A stretch of 64,000 nucleotides of DNA from Pseudomonas californiensis (GTDB taxonomy: Bacteria > Pseudomonadota > Gammaproteobacteria > Pseudomonadales > Pseudomonadaceae): the NCBI RefSeq assembly GCF_021147775.1, contig NZ_JAGTPK010000009.1:124001-188000 (forward strand). The letters run 5' to 3'. A program made the translations under genes and the position numbers. The first letter of the stretch is position 1. Every line of letters starts with the position of its first letter. Below are positions 21,539 to 30,312 of the stretch, piece by piece. A model generated the notes under the pieces. That model was given only the letters and a program-made list of their open reading frames with translations, ran no database searches and was not told where the DNA came from.

Positions 21539-22570
21539 ATGACCCAGCAACACAGAATATTGGTCGGCGACTGCATCGACATAATGCGCACGCTACCAGA
21601 TGAAAGCGTGCATACGTGCGTGACCAGCCCGCCCTACTACGGTCTGCGTGACTACGGCGTAGAAGGTCAGATCGGCCTGGAGGAAACCCCGTCCGAGTTC
21701 ATCGCTCGACTGGTCGACGTGTTTCGGGAAGTGCGCCGAGTACTTCGTGCTGACGGCACGATCTGGGTGAACATGGGCGACAGTTACGCCGGTAGCTGGG
21801 GTGCACATGGCCGGGACGACATGGGGGTTGGAGTTTCGACAATCAGCCAGCGCCAGGTGATGGCAAGCCAACGCAAATCCAAAGCGACAACGCACGCCGA
21901 GTACAAACCGAAGGACTTGATGGGCATGCCCTGGCGTCTCGCTTTCGCGCTGCAGGATGATGGTTGGTATCTGCGTCAGGACATAATCTGGCACAAGCCG
22001 AACCCCATGCCGGAGTCGACGCGCGACCGCTGCACGAAAGCTCACGAATACCTGTTCCTGCTCAGCAAGTCGCGGCGGTACCACTACGACAGCGACGCAA
22101 TCAGAGAGCCCGCCAATTTGACCGGTGCGCTCCACAAGGATGATGCTGAACGTGCAAAGCGCGACAGCTTCAAGCGTGATGATTCGAAGCGGGAGCAGCC
22201 CATTCCCGGACAGTCAAAAGGCACGCACCGACCTGACCGGGACGAAAGCTCCTACGACACAGCGACGCGCAACAAGCGCAGCGTCTGGACAGTGGCGACG
22301 CACGCATTCAAAGAAGCCCATTTTGCAACCTTCCCGCCTGATTTGATCAGGCCCTGCATCTTGGCCGGAGCACCGCGCGGCGGCGTGGTGCTGGACCCAT
22401 TCGGCGGTGCCGGCACCACATCACTGGTTTCAATGCAAGAAGGTCGCCGGTCGATAATCTGTGAGCTGAACCCGGAGTATGCAGCGCTGGCGCGCGCACG
22501 GATCGACGCGGCTTGGCTGGATGGCGCCGCACAGATGGATGTGTTTCACGATTCGGTACCAGCGGCCTAA
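21539..22570 (+). CDS. DNA methyltransferase, SPPY type (probably N4-cytosine or N6-adenine)
   Basis: From the ATG at 21539 (GGAG upstream) the 343-residue protein has catalytic motif IV TSPPYYGL at residues 29-36 near the N-terminus. The SAM-binding motif DPFGGAGTTSL is near the C-terminus, the beta-class order. Variable middle parts include KPNPMPESTRDRCTKAHEYL. SPPY is typical of N4-cytosine enzymes but also occurs in adenine ones. No restriction enzyme is adjacent, so it is an orphan enzyme that may protect phage DNA. It forms a module with the divergent 64-residue gene. Confidence 0.88.
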   Translation: MTQQHRILVGDCIDIMRTLPDESVHTCVTSPPYYGLRDYGVEGQIGLEETPSEFIARLVDVFREVRRVLRADGTIWVNMGDSYAGSWGAHGRDDMGVGVSTISQRQVMASQRKSKATTHAEYKPKDLMGMPWRLAFALQDDGWYLRQDIIWHKPNPMPESTRDRCTKAHEYLFLLSKSRRYHYDSDAIREPANLTGALHKDDAERAKRDSFKRDDSKREQPIPGQSKGTHRPDRDESSYDTATRNKRSVWTVATHAFKEAHFATFPPDLIRPCILAGAPRGGVVLDPFGGAGTTSLVSMQEGRRSIICELNPEYAALARARIDAAWLDGAAQMDVFHDSVPAA

Positions 22571-22582
22571 ATACAGACCGCC

Positions 22583-22777
22583 CTACGCCACCGCATCAGC
22601 CGCCAGCTCAATCTCGTGTATCGCAGCTGATGATCGGCGCGGATACCGGCCCGCGGCAGCGATCAAACGTTCCGCTGCGGCTTCTGTCAGCTCATCGATA
22701 TCAAAACCCCGATCCGCGGCTGTGGCCATCACAGCTTTCAGCGCCGCTAACAACGCTACTTCCCTGCCTTCGCTCAT
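22583..22777 (-). CDS. 64-residue protein, second near-identical copy
   Basis: Encodes the same 64-residue protein as 21284-21478 with Val to Ala and Tyr to His changes. It ends just after methyltransferase 1 and is divergent from methyltransferase 2. Conservation of the frame in both copies argues that it is a real gene. Confidence 0.6.
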   Translation of the reverse strand: MSEGREVALLAALKAVMATAADRGFDIDELTEAAAERLIAAAGRYPRRSSAAIHEIELAADAVA

Positions 22778-22818
22778 CTGTATCCCTCCTTGTGGAGCGG
22801 AGAGCGTAGATCATTTCC
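22587..22818. repeat. Direct repeat copy B before methyltransferase 2
   Basis: Second copy of the 232-bp repeat, 1,299 bases after copy A. Recombination between copies would remove methyltransferase 1 and leave one repeat. Confidence 0.95.
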
Positions 22819-22865
22819 AAAAATTTACGTCAGCACATCAGCGACCACTGCTGCCAGGAGTAAAT

Positions 22866-24125
22866 ATGAATTACGAACTGCACCTTGGCGACTGCCTGGA
22901 GGTGATGCGCGGCCTGCCTTCGAACTCCATCGACAGTATTGTGACCGACCCGCCCTATGGCCTAACAAGTGCAAGGCCGGGCGGCAGAAGCGCAGCGACC
23001 CAAGGCTCTGTAATGAAGGGATTCATGGGGCTTGAATGGGATGGGGAGGTTCCAAGCGCAGACGTATGGATCGAATGCTTGCGGTTACTGAAGCCCGGCG
23101 GCCACCTACTTTCGTTCGCCGCAGCTCGCACCTATCACCATATGGCAATGGGAATCGAGGCGGCAGGCTTCGAGATCCGCGACCAGATTATGTGGGTGTT
23201 CGGCAGCGGATTCCCAAAGTCGCATAACCTCAAGGGCGAGCACGAGGGTTGGGGCACCGCGCTGAAGCCCGCGCATGAGCCTATCTGCATGGCCCGCAAG
23301 CCGTTCCTCGGAACAGTTGCGGCAAACGTCGAGCGGCACGGTACTGGCGCGATCAATATCGACGCTTGCCGGATTCACGGCGAGGACGCTCAGGGCGGAG
23401 AGTACTCCAAGAAGCGCATGGCTCCCGGACATTTGGTGAACGCTACCGGTTCCTATAAGCAGGATGCGCAATTTACCGGCGCGATGAAGCCGGGGCGCTG
23501 GCCAGCGAATCTCATTCATGACGGTAGTGATGCGGTGCTGGCCATGTTTCCGGACGCGCCTGGGCAGCTCGCTGATGCAAGCACTAGAGACACCCAGCGC
23601 GCCGGGCAGAACGCTTACGGCGTAATGAAGCGAGGTCGCGGCACGGAAGCATCTGCTGACAGTGAAAACGCTGGAGTTGTCGGCTTCAAGATGAGGCCCG
23701 GTGAGCGCCGCCATGATTCAGGCAGCGCCGCCCGCTTCTTCTACTGCGCGAAGACCAGCCGGGCCGATCGCCACGAAGGTCTTATCGACCCCGGCCCCCA
23801 GTTCAAGATGGGCACCAGGCTGCGCAAGGTCGAGACGACAGAAACGAAGGGCAACAATCACCCCACGGTGAAGCCCACGGACTTGATGGCCTACCTGCTC
23901 CGCCTGGTCACACCCCTTGGTTGAAAAACGCTTGACCCGTTCATGGGCTCAGGCAGCACCGGCAAAGCGGCAGTGCTGGAAGGCTTCGATTTCGTCGGGA
24001 TTGAGCAGGACGCCGCGTACATGGCGATCGCCAAAGCCCGCATAGCCTACGCGCAGGCCAAGAGCCAGACCAGGCAGCAAGAGCGGCACCTGCAGGAACA
24101 GCAGCTCACCCTGTTCAGCGCTTAA
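22866..24125 (+). pseudogene. DNA methyltransferase (DPPY type) interrupted by an in-frame stop
   Basis: A 420-codon frame starts at 22866 (MNYELHLGDCLEVMRGLPSN) with motif IV TDPPYGL at residues 27-33. It continues to NHPTVKPTDLMAYLLRL, where codon 353 is TGA (23922-23924). The same frame resumes with [20 protein letters not shown], the SAM-binding motif, and runs to 24125. One base change would account for the interruption. The N-terminal product lacks the SAM site; a downstream start at 23943 would lack LDPF. It is probably inactive unless the stop is read through or is a sequencing error. Confidence 0.8.
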
Positions 24126-24169
24126 TTACCCCACTTCAGCGACTCACGCCACCCCGGCGAGGCGAAGCC

Positions 24170-24334
24170 ATGCCCGCATTACGACGCACCCCGCCCCGAT
24201 CCAACCCTACACCCTGGCTCGCCCCTGACGGTCGCTGCGACATCTGCACCCGATACCGGGCCCATGGTAACCACACCGCCTGCTCGAAGCAGCGTCAGGC
24301 CAAATATGCGCAGCGCGCGAAGGAATCAGCATGA
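24170..24334 (+). CDS. Small Cys/His phage protein
   Basis: A 54-residue frame starts MPALRRTPPRSNPTPWLAPD and contains CDICTRYRAHGNHTACSKQR, a likely zinc knuckle. The preceding bases CGGCGAGGCGAAGCC contain a weak ribosome site, and its stop overlaps the next start by ATGA. Proline- and arginine-rich small zinc proteins of this kind are common in Pseudomonas phages; function unknown. Confidence 0.5.
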   Translation: MPALRRTPPRSNPTPWLAPDGRCDICTRYRAHGNHTACSKQRQAKYAQRAKESA

Positions 24335-24630
24335 ACGAATTCACCACCCACGAAGCTTCGATCATTCGAGGCGGCGTCATGGACGACGATACCAGTCAGG
24401 TTGTTGAGGTGGCGGATTTTGAAATCCTCCGCCAGCAACTGGCCGACGTGTCGCATGAGCGGGATGGGTTGCGGGCTGCAGTTACTGAGCTTGAATCCGG
24501 CCTGCGCATCATTGCAGTTTGCGCTAAGGGCTCTGGCTTAGGGGCAATGAAACTTGTCGCTAAACAGTCCCTTAACCGAGCTTTTGGAACTGCTTCGCCA
24601 TCTGCAGACGAACAGGGAGCGCGGTCATGA
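24331..24630 (+). CDS. Small coiled-coil phage protein
   Basis: The 99-residue product has a helix FEILRQQLADVSHERDGLRA followed by AVTELESGLRI. It starts and ends in four-base overlaps with its neighbours. No family is recognised. Confidence 0.5.
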   Translation: MNEFTTHEASIIRGGVMDDDTSQVVEVADFEILRQQLADVSHERDGLRAAVTELESGLRIIAVCAKGSGLGAMKLVAKQSLNRAFGTASPSADEQGARS

Positions 24631-24824
24631 GGAAAATCATTTGGATTCTTCTCGCAGCCCTGCACATGCGCAAGACCATGGGCTGGTGGAAGCCCAAGGA
24701 CCTGGCGTTCTGCTGGAAAACTGGCTCGGTGATTTTCGGAAACTACGAATACGACGGCAGGCTCGACGAAATTGGTGAGCCCGCCGAAGAGATTGATGAA
24801 GAACTGAGCTGCTGGAGCGAATGA
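24627..24824 (+). CDS. Small phage protein, unknown function
   Basis: A 65-residue frame begins MRKIIWILLAALHMRKTMGW. The first part is hydrophobic enough for a membrane helix or a poor signal sequence, and the acidic tail is EPAEEIDEELSCWSE. It starts in an ATGA overlap and is followed within two bases by the next gene. Confidence 0.5.
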   Translation: MRKIIWILLAALHMRKTMGWWKPKDLAFCWKTGSVIFGNYEYDGRLDEIGEPAEEIDEELSCWSE

Positions 24825-24825
24825 C

Positions 24826-25449
24826 ATGACCGACCAAACCAAAACCCCCGGCGTGCCGGTGCTTCCAGTACACCGTCGCCTTCTTGAGCTGCTTTATCGA
24901 AGCTTGAACGGTGGCGGCGATCAGCTTTCCGGCATGGAGCACGGCGCGGCGTTTAGTGAGCTGAAAGCGATTTTAGAAGCCCCCGCCCCTCAACCGCCAG
25001 CGCTCGGCGGGGAGCTGGACGGCCTCATAAGTGTTATGAGGAACGCTGTACGTGACGACGCAAACAACGGCGGCAGGGAGTATTTCGAAAAAGCCCGAAA
25101 AGCTGAAGAAGATCTGCGCGCCCACCTCGCCCCGCTACAGGCCGAGATTGAGCGGTTGAAAGCGCATGCAGGTGAGGTTACGACCTACCGTGACAACGCA
25201 GTCAAAAAGATCGAACGACTTCGCAACGAGCTGACTGGAACCGAAAAAGAGCGCGACCAGCTCAAGGGGCGGAATGCTGAGCTTAAAGAAAACTACAGGC
25301 TCGCCATTGCGGAAATGCAAGCGGTTATCGACACGGGCGCACTTTCCAGCGCTCAGCATGAAGAGCTTGAGGCCGATGTCTGCGCAAGCGTAAAAAGGTT
25401 TTGGGATTTCAGCGCCCTGTCCAAGCCAGCCGAAGGGGAGCAGGTATGA
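24826..25449 (+). CDS. Phage protein with central coiled coil
   Basis: The 207-residue protein has a helical N-terminus (HRRLLELLYRSLNGGGDQLS), then a long coiled coil (LAPLQAEIERLKAHAGEVTT, LRNELTGTEKERDQLKGRNA). The order resembles Ead/Ea22-like tails, but the Ead opening is absent. No enzymatic motif. Its stop overlaps the next start. Confidence 0.55.
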   Translation: MTDQTKTPGVPVLPVHRRLLELLYRSLNGGGDQLSGMEHGAAFSELKAILEAPAPQPPALGGELDGLISVMRNAVRDDANNGGREYFEKARKAEEDLRAHLAPLQAEIERLKAHAGEVTTYRDNAVKKIERLRNELTGTEKERDQLKGRNAELKENYRLAIAEMQAVIDTGALSSAQHEELEADVCASVKRFWDFSALSKPAEGEQV

Positions 25450-25598
25450 GCAGGAAAACGATCCGCATCTGGTGTCAAGATTCGCCGGGAATGAAATCTT
25501 GGGTCGTCCGGGGTTTTTGGGGGAGGTTCTTCAAGCCCAAGGAATTTTCCTGCGTTGGAGAAAAAACCTACCAATCCAAGCCTATGGTGAAACTATGA
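25446..25598 (+). CDS. 50-residue phage protein, unknown function
   Basis: The frame MSRKTIRIWCQDSPGMKSWV... starts and ends in ATGA overlaps. It is basic and aromatic-rich. No family is recognised. Confidence 0.45.
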   Translation: MSRKTIRIWCQDSPGMKSWVVRGFWGRFFKPKEFSCVGEKTYQSKPMVKL

Positions 25599-26332
25599 CG
25601 CCTATATCTGAAATGGGGTTGCCCGAAGTAACGCAAGCTATTCTGAAGGCTGCAGTAAACATACCAGACGGCCTTTATGCGCGAGCGCAATACCTCGCCA
25701 AGGTTGCAAAGCCGGTATTTCATTATTCGGGCAAGTACGCCGAAGTCCTAAAGCCCTTTCTAGCCATGATGGAAAAGGAGTTGCACGCCAACTCAAACAA
25801 AGGCGACCGGCCGGGCTGGCTATCCATGTCGGCCGATACCTGCCTGTTGGAAATCTATTACCACCTCGGGAAACTCCAAAGGTCCGTCAAGGACGGGGAT
25901 AGCGACGGCATTTGCGAGTACGCCGCTGACGTGGCCAACCTGTCCATGATGCTGACGGACATCTGCGGTGCACTGGCCCTGTTTGCTGCCGGGCAACCAG
26001 CCGATCAGCAGGGAGAGCCGGTGGGCTACTCGACATATCGGAATGGTCGCTACGGGACTTATCTGCATCCCAGTCGTGAAATGGCCGCCAGCCACGATTC
26101 AACAGCAATCAACTGCAAACCTGCGTGCTCAGAGATAGTTGCGCTCTACCGCCACGCCCAGCCCGCCACGGCGAAGGTGGATGAGCGGGCAGAGTTTGAG
26201 AAGTGGGTTCTGAGCAATTATCCGAGCCAGCATATGGGCAGATTCGCAACCGGCGAATACCACAGCACCGTCATTGAGGACTGCTGGGTTGCGTGGCAGG
26301 CCCGAGCCAAGCTGAACGGTATCGAGCCATGA
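25595..26332 (+). CDS. Phage protein, two-part, unknown function
   Basis: Translation from 25595 (MTPISEMGLPEVTQAILKAA) gives 245 residues. The first part is helical, with a segment LLEIYYHLGKLQRSVKDGDS and then VANLSMMLTDICGALA, as in MazG-like or dATP/dGTP-related helical bundles, but catalytic residues are not clear. The C-terminal part includes FEKWVLSNYP and a DCWVAWQARAKL end shared in type with other small phage proteins such as the one at 8857-9201. It overlaps both neighbours by four bases. Confidence 0.55.
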   Translation: MTPISEMGLPEVTQAILKAAVNIPDGLYARAQYLAKVAKPVFHYSGKYAEVLKPFLAMMEKELHANSNKGDRPGWLSMSADTCLLEIYYHLGKLQRSVKDGDSDGICEYAADVANLSMMLTDICGALALFAAGQPADQQGEPVGYSTYRNGRYGTYLHPSREMAASHDSTAINCKPACSEIVALYRHAQPATAKVDERAEFEKWVLSNYPSQHMGRFATGEYHSTVIEDCWVAWQARAKLNGIEP

Positions 26333-26496
26333 CCGAGCAACAGCTTGACCTGATCCAGCGCCCGGCAACCCTCCCTCACCCGCCGCGACATACCGGCTTC
26401 CTGGAACCAGATCGGCAAGTGCCGGGATACACGCTTGAGCAGATCCTCGAATACGGCAAAGCCTGCGCCATCGAAGCTGTGAAGCAGAGCAAGTAA
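26329..26496 (+). CDS. 55-residue phage protein, unknown function
   Basis: The frame MTEQQLDLIQRPATLPHPPR... starts in an ATGA overlap and ends with a helix YTLEQILEYGKACAIEAVKQ. It is proline-rich in the middle. No family is recognised. Confidence 0.45.
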   Translation: MTEQQLDLIQRPATLPHPPRHTGFLEPDRQVPGYTLEQILEYGKACAIEAVKQSK

Positions 26497-26554
26497 ACCC
26501 CCTCTCCACTTCAATCAATTCAATGTCAGCCGCATGTGCGGCAAGGACGAAGTC

Positions 26555-27049
26555 ATGCCTGAAGAAAGCATTCACAAGTCCCTTGATTCACTTACAGCAA
26601 GGCAGCTGGCCAAGCTATTGGTTATGCATCATGGAATCGACGCGTTCGGCTACAAGTACGACAGCCTGCGTGACGCGCCAAATGGTTTGGTCACGCTTGA
26701 AGACTTGTCGTCCATGTCTGGCGAGGAGCTGGATCAGCTTTACGATGAAAGCTCGCACGATGATGCGGTTAACGAGGTGCGCTATGGAGCAGTTGACGCC
26801 CCCAGCATTCCATCATGGTGCCACTACAGCTGGGAACGAAACTACGAGGTCGACGTTAAAGCCTTCATTCTTCCAGATGGTCGCGCCCTTGCCTTCTGTC
26901 AGATGAGCGGCGGCGGCAAGCACGCCGAGCCAGACGCCTATCCATGGGTGGAAGAGGCGAAGTTCATCAAGGTCTCAGGAATTGAGGAGCGCGTCGTGAA
27001 GACCTACACGTTCGAGGATATTCCCGAATCCAGCTCTGACGCCGCCTAA
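26555..27049 (+). CDS. Phage protein, unknown function
   Basis: The ATG at 26555 has AAGGA nine bases upstream and is preferred to the one at 26534. The 164-residue acidic protein begins MPEESIHKSLDSLTARQLAK and has an aromatic core PSIPSWCHYSWERNYEVDVK and QMSGGGKHAEPDAYPWVEEA. The stop is followed by a pyrimidine-rich sequence repeated after the gene at 16973-17437. No family is recognised. Confidence 0.55.
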   Translation: MPEESIHKSLDSLTARQLAKLLVMHHGIDAFGYKYDSLRDAPNGLVTLEDLSSMSGEELDQLYDESSHDDAVNEVRYGAVDAPSIPSWCHYSWERNYEVDVKAFILPDGRALAFCQMSGGGKHAEPDAYPWVEEAKFIKVSGIEERVVKTYTFEDIPESSSDAA

Positions 27050-27097
27050 CCCCCTTCCCTACAGAGCCTGCCGGTGACCGGCGGGCGAGGAATCCGC

Positions 27098-27832
27098 ATG
27101 CTCGAAACAATAGAGGTGGTGCGCGTCAAGCGCTTCGCCGAGAACACGGCTGGCCGGGATTTCGCGGTCGGCGACATACACGGGCACTTCACCCGGCTGC
27201 AGGCCGCTCTGGATGCCGCTGGATTCAACCCTGCAGTTGATCGGTTGTTCAGCGTTGGCGATCTGGTTGACCGGGGTCCGGAGTGCGAAGAGGTCATCAA
27301 GTGGCTGAACAAGCCGTGGTTTCACCCAGTGCGTGGCAATCATGACGATTACGTATGCCGTTTCGATACCTGCGACATCGGCAACTGGATGTACAACGGC
27401 GGCACCTGGTTCATCGGCCTGCCGCTGGACGAGCAGCTGAACTATCAAGTCATGTTCGACGAGCTGCCAATCGCCATTGAGGTTGAGACGGCAGGCGGAC
27501 TGGTCGGCATCGTCCACGCTGATTGCCCATTCGCATCATGGGATGAGCTGCGTGCTGAGCTAGAAAGCCCGCTGACCCGAAAGCGATTAAAGCTGGTGCA
27601 CAACACCTGCATGTGGTCGCGCAACCGGATTCAAGATGCTGACGCCTCTGGCGTTTCAGGTATCAAGGCGCTGGTCGTAGGTCATACACCACTTCGCCAG
27701 CCCGCGATCCTCGGAAACGTCTACCACATCGATACGGCAGGCTGGATGGATGGCCACTTCACGCTACTGGATCTGACAACGCTTCAATGCAACCCGCCGA
27801 TCAACCCTTTGATCAGTCACGACTGGGAATAA
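27098..27832 (+). CDS. Metallophosphoesterase / Ser-Thr phosphatase, NinI-like
   Basis: From the ATG at 27098 (GAGGA six bases upstream) the 244-residue protein has all three PPP-family signatures: GDIHG at residues 25-29, GDLVDRG at 54-60 and GNHD at 80-83. A later VVGHTPL supplies a metal-binding His. Lambda phosphatase (NinI) has the same size and motifs. The substrate is unknown. In lambda the gene lies in the nin region; here it is on the opposite arm just before the integrase module. Confidence 0.88.
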   Translation: MLETIEVVRVKRFAENTAGRDFAVGDIHGHFTRLQAALDAAGFNPAVDRLFSVGDLVDRGPECEEVIKWLNKPWFHPVRGNHDDYVCRFDTCDIGNWMYNGGTWFIGLPLDEQLNYQVMFDELPIAIEVETAGGLVGIVHADCPFASWDELRAELESPLTRKRLKLVHNTCMWSRNRIQDADASGVSGIKALVVGHTPLRQPAILGNVYHIDTAGWMDGHFTLLDLTTLQCNPPINPLISHDWE

Positions 27833-27911
27833 CCCCTTCCGCCGCCCAGCGCGGCCCGCATTCATCGAAATATCTAAAATTGGCAGTCCTGAGCGGCTGC
27901 AGGAGCTACTT

Positions 27912-28127
27912 ATGGACGAAATTCATTTTCTGTCGCATGAAGAGGTATGCATCCTAACCGGTGCCAAAACGAAAGCCGGGCAAGTATTAGTGTTAAAGCG
28001 GAACGGAATTCGTCACACCATAAAGCGAAGTGGATGGCCTTGCGTCATCGCATCAGCGCTGACTGGTGAAGCCGTGACCGCTACGAGTACAGGCAAACCT
28101 AAATGGCAGCCACGGCTGGCGGGATAA
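27912..28127 (+). CDS. DUF4224-like protein, possible excisionase
   Basis: The 71-residue product (MDEIHFLSHEEVCILTGAKT...) fits DUF4224: a short winged-helix-like protein with FLSxEEVxxLTG, then KAGQVLVLKRNGIRHTIKRS. CAGGAG precedes the ATG. It directly abuts the integrase start, and proteins of this family commonly precede phage integrases, so a recombination-directionality role is likely but inferred. Confidence 0.75.
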   Translation: MDEIHFLSHEEVCILTGAKTKAGQVLVLKRNGIRHTIKRSGWPCVIASALTGEAVTATSTGKPKWQPRLAG

Positions 28128-29162
28128 ATGGGAAGGAAGCCGATTAATCCCGACAGCGTCACACGCCTCAGAAAGCGTAAACAGCGCAGCGGGGTCGTCT
28201 ATTACTACTATGACATCGGAGGTTCACCGCGAAAGGAAATCCCACTTGGCTCTGACTATGGCATGGCGATCGTCGAGTACGCCAAGCTGGAGAAGAGCCG
28301 AACATCATCAGCCCTCGTACAGCAGGTGCTGACCTTCGCGTATGTCGCGGAGAAATACATGGCTGAGGTCGTGCCGACCAAAAGCCCGGCAACGCAGAAA
28401 GACAACGCCAGGGAGCTAAAGCAACTGCTGAAGTTTTTCGACGATCCGCCAGCACCGCTGGAAGCGATCGAACCTCAACACGTCGTGCAGTACCTGCGCC
28501 AGCGCGGCAAGACTGCCCCTGTCCGAGCAAACAGGGAAAAGGCGCTACTGAGTGCAATCTGGAATTTTGCAAGGAGCGCGGGCTATACGGCGCTGGCCAA
28601 CCCGTGCGCGGGCGTCAAGGGCCACAAAGAAGCCGGGCGAGACCATTACATCGAGGACGAAATGTTTGCCGTGGTTTACGGCCATGCGGAGCAACCTCTG
28701 CGCGATGCCCTGGACCTTTTCTATCTGACCGGGCAGCGGATTGCGGATACCCTGAAAATGGATGAGCGCGATATACGCGACGGCAGGCTCTGGGTTCAGC
28801 AAGGCAAAACGAATGCAAAAAGGAGGATTGAAATTACAGGTGAGCTGAAGGTGGTAATTGACCGCATTATGACCAGAAAGGAAGGGCACAGGATCCGCAC
28901 CTCCAGGCTGATCGTTATGGATAACGGGCAGCCTATGACGAGCAGCATGTTGCGGGGGAGATTTGATGCGGCACGCGAGGCGGCCGGTGTCGAGAAGGGA
29001 GAGTTTCAGATGCGAGACCTGCGAGCGAAAGCCGGCACGGATAAGGCTGAATCGAGCGGCGATATCCTTCAAGCCCGCGATCAGCTCGGGCACACCACCG
29101 TAGTGATGACCGAGAACTACATCCGCAAAAGGATCGGGAAAAAGGTCACTCCAACCAGGTGA
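28128..29162 (+). CDS. int: Phage integrase, tyrosine recombinase
   Basis: The 344-residue protein has an N-terminal arm-binding region (KRSGVVYYYYDIGG-like), a core-binding domain around residues 65-150 and a catalytic domain. Catalytic residues visible are Arg204 in TGQRIADT, the RDLRAK box with Arg299, His322 in LGHTTV and Tyr331 in MTENYIR. The usual first His of the HxxR box is replaced by Arg, as in related Pseudomonas phage integrases. It should catalyse insertion at the tRNA-Leu 3' end found 118 bases downstream. Confidence 0.92.
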   Translation: MGRKPINPDSVTRLRKRKQRSGVVYYYYDIGGSPRKEIPLGSDYGMAIVEYAKLEKSRTSSALVQQVLTFAYVAEKYMAEVVPTKSPATQKDNARELKQLLKFFDDPPAPLEAIEPQHVVQYLRQRGKTAPVRANREKALLSAIWNFARSAGYTALANPCAGVKGHKEAGRDHYIEDEMFAVVYGHAEQPLRDALDLFYLTGQRIADTLKMDERDIRDGRLWVQQGKTNAKRRIEITGELKVVIDRIMTRKEGHRIRTSRLIVMDNGQPMTSSMLRGRFDAAREAAGVEKGEFQMRDLRAKAGTDKAESSGDILQARDQLGHTTVVMTENYIRKRIGKKVTPTR

Positions 29163-29279
29163 ATTCTGCACCGCAATTATTTTTACCCCCTTGAATTTAA
29201 AGGGCTGCAAGGCAGGTAGTTAACGTGTCATGCGGTGCATGATTATTGCTAACCATCTGTTTATAAAGGATAAATTTAC

Positions 29280-29336
29280 GGACTTAAAATCCCTCGTCCT
29301 TTGGACGTGCCGGTTCGACCCCGGCTCGGGGCACCA
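29280..29336 (+). other. Prophage attachment site: 3' portion of tRNA-Leu (UAA)
   Basis: The sequence from the anticodon arm (GGACTTAAAATCC, anticodon TAA) to ACCA is a good tRNA-Leu 3' part. The variable arm is CGTCC/GGACG, the T arm GCCGG-TTCGACC-CCGGC, and the acceptor strand TCGGGGC-ACCA. The bases upstream do not supply a tRNA 5' half. This is expected of the displaced bacterial 3' end at the right prophage junction; an intact tRNA-Leu should lie at the left junction, outside the window. Confidence 0.85.
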
Positions 29337-29346
29337 AATATGTAAC

Positions 29347-29384
29347 AAGGGCTTGCGTGCTTTCGGTGCGCAGGCCCTTTTTAT
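29347..29384 (+). terminator. Intrinsic terminator of the tRNA-Leu unit
   Basis: AAGGGC (29347-29352) pairs with GCCCTT (29374-29379), with an inner TGCG/CGCA stem, followed by TTT. It originally ended the tRNA-Leu transcript. Confidence 0.75.
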
Positions 29385-29607
29385 TGGCAGGAATTATTGG
29401 CAGGAAAACGGCAGCACTCCGCAATGCCTTGGCCACAGATCCCTTCACGCCCCGTTGAGGACTCAATCGCGCCTCCAGACCGTCATGCCTGTGGTCAATC
29501 ACAATTGACTGATGATGCCCTGACGTATGATGTCACCCGGTACGGCTCAACGGGTCAGCCAGCACGCCCCCCCCCATCACGGATAAACCACTGCAGGGAT
29601 ACAACAA
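29385..29607. other. Intergenic stretch without a gene
   Basis: The interval from the tRNA terminator to the lipoprotein gene holds no coding frame I would support. The only notable features are a direct repeat of TTGGCAGGAA near 29384-29404 and a TTGACT (29505-29510) that could be part of a promoter for the lipoprotein. Confidence 0.5.
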
Positions 29608-30135
29608 ATGCCAAACGCAAGAACACTGGCCTGTCTTTTCTTCTCGGTTTTGCTGACCGGCTGCGCCGCTACGGTGGAGCGCAGCGGCCCGGGTGATCTC
29701 AGCATCAACGCGTCTTCGAAACAGAACCTGGCAGTCGAATTTGATGGCAGCGCCAAGGTGCTGGCCCACGAAGACTGGCCATTGCTGCAAAAGACCTGGT
29801 CTGAATCGCTCAAGCGTGAAGCCGCATCCGAGGGATACAACCTGCTGGTAGTTGACCGTGCACCCGCGCCTCGCCCAGGCATACTGTTGAAAGTGGATGT
29901 TTCAACCTTCCGCTACATCTCGTCGGGCGCGCGATACGCCGCAGGCGCCATGACCGGCAATGCGTGGGTCAATTCCACAATCATTTTTGTCGACACGCAA
30001 ACCGGCCAGCAGATCGGGTCAAACGTCTACAACACCAAGTCCACCGCGTGGCAGGGCGTATTCTCGGCCATGACCGAGAAGCAACTCGACGCGCTATCGA
30101 AGCGGATCATCGCCGACATCAAGGCAGCCAAATAA
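29608..30135 (+). CDS. DUF4410-like lipoprotein
   Basis: The 175-residue protein has a lipoprotein signal peptide with lipobox LTGC at about residues 16-19, then a domain with ALSKRIIADIKAAK at the end and a central GARYAAGAMTGNAWVNSTII stretch. This is the general pattern of DUF4410 outer-membrane-associated lipoproteins. CAGGGA precedes the ATG. The function is unknown. It is the first chromosomal gene after the attachment site. Confidence 0.7.
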   Translation: MPNARTLACLFFSVLLTGCAATVERSGPGDLSINASSKQNLAVEFDGSAKVLAHEDWPLLQKTWSESLKREAASEGYNLLVVDRAPAPRPGILLKVDVSTFRYISSGARYAAGAMTGNAWVNSTIIFVDTQTGQQIGSNVYNTKSTAWQGVFSAMTEKQLDALSKRIIADIKAAK

Positions 30136-30312
30136 TCTGATTTCAGGCGTGCACAGACCGATAACGATCTGCGCGCGCACCGTTCCTTTAAAACGCGTTC
30201 GCCAACTGATACGGTAACTGAATACGCCTGCCGATTGGTTCAAAGGCTGTTCCTTCCCGTATCAGACACCCAAGAACTCAGCGCCGATCACAGTCTTGCC
30301 TCCCGCTGCACC

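Noticed and set aside
23943..24125. A separate short gene starting at the ATG after the TGA in methyltransferase 2.
   Set aside because: It is the continuation of the same frame and begins inside the SAM-binding motif, so it is treated as the end of the interrupted gene.
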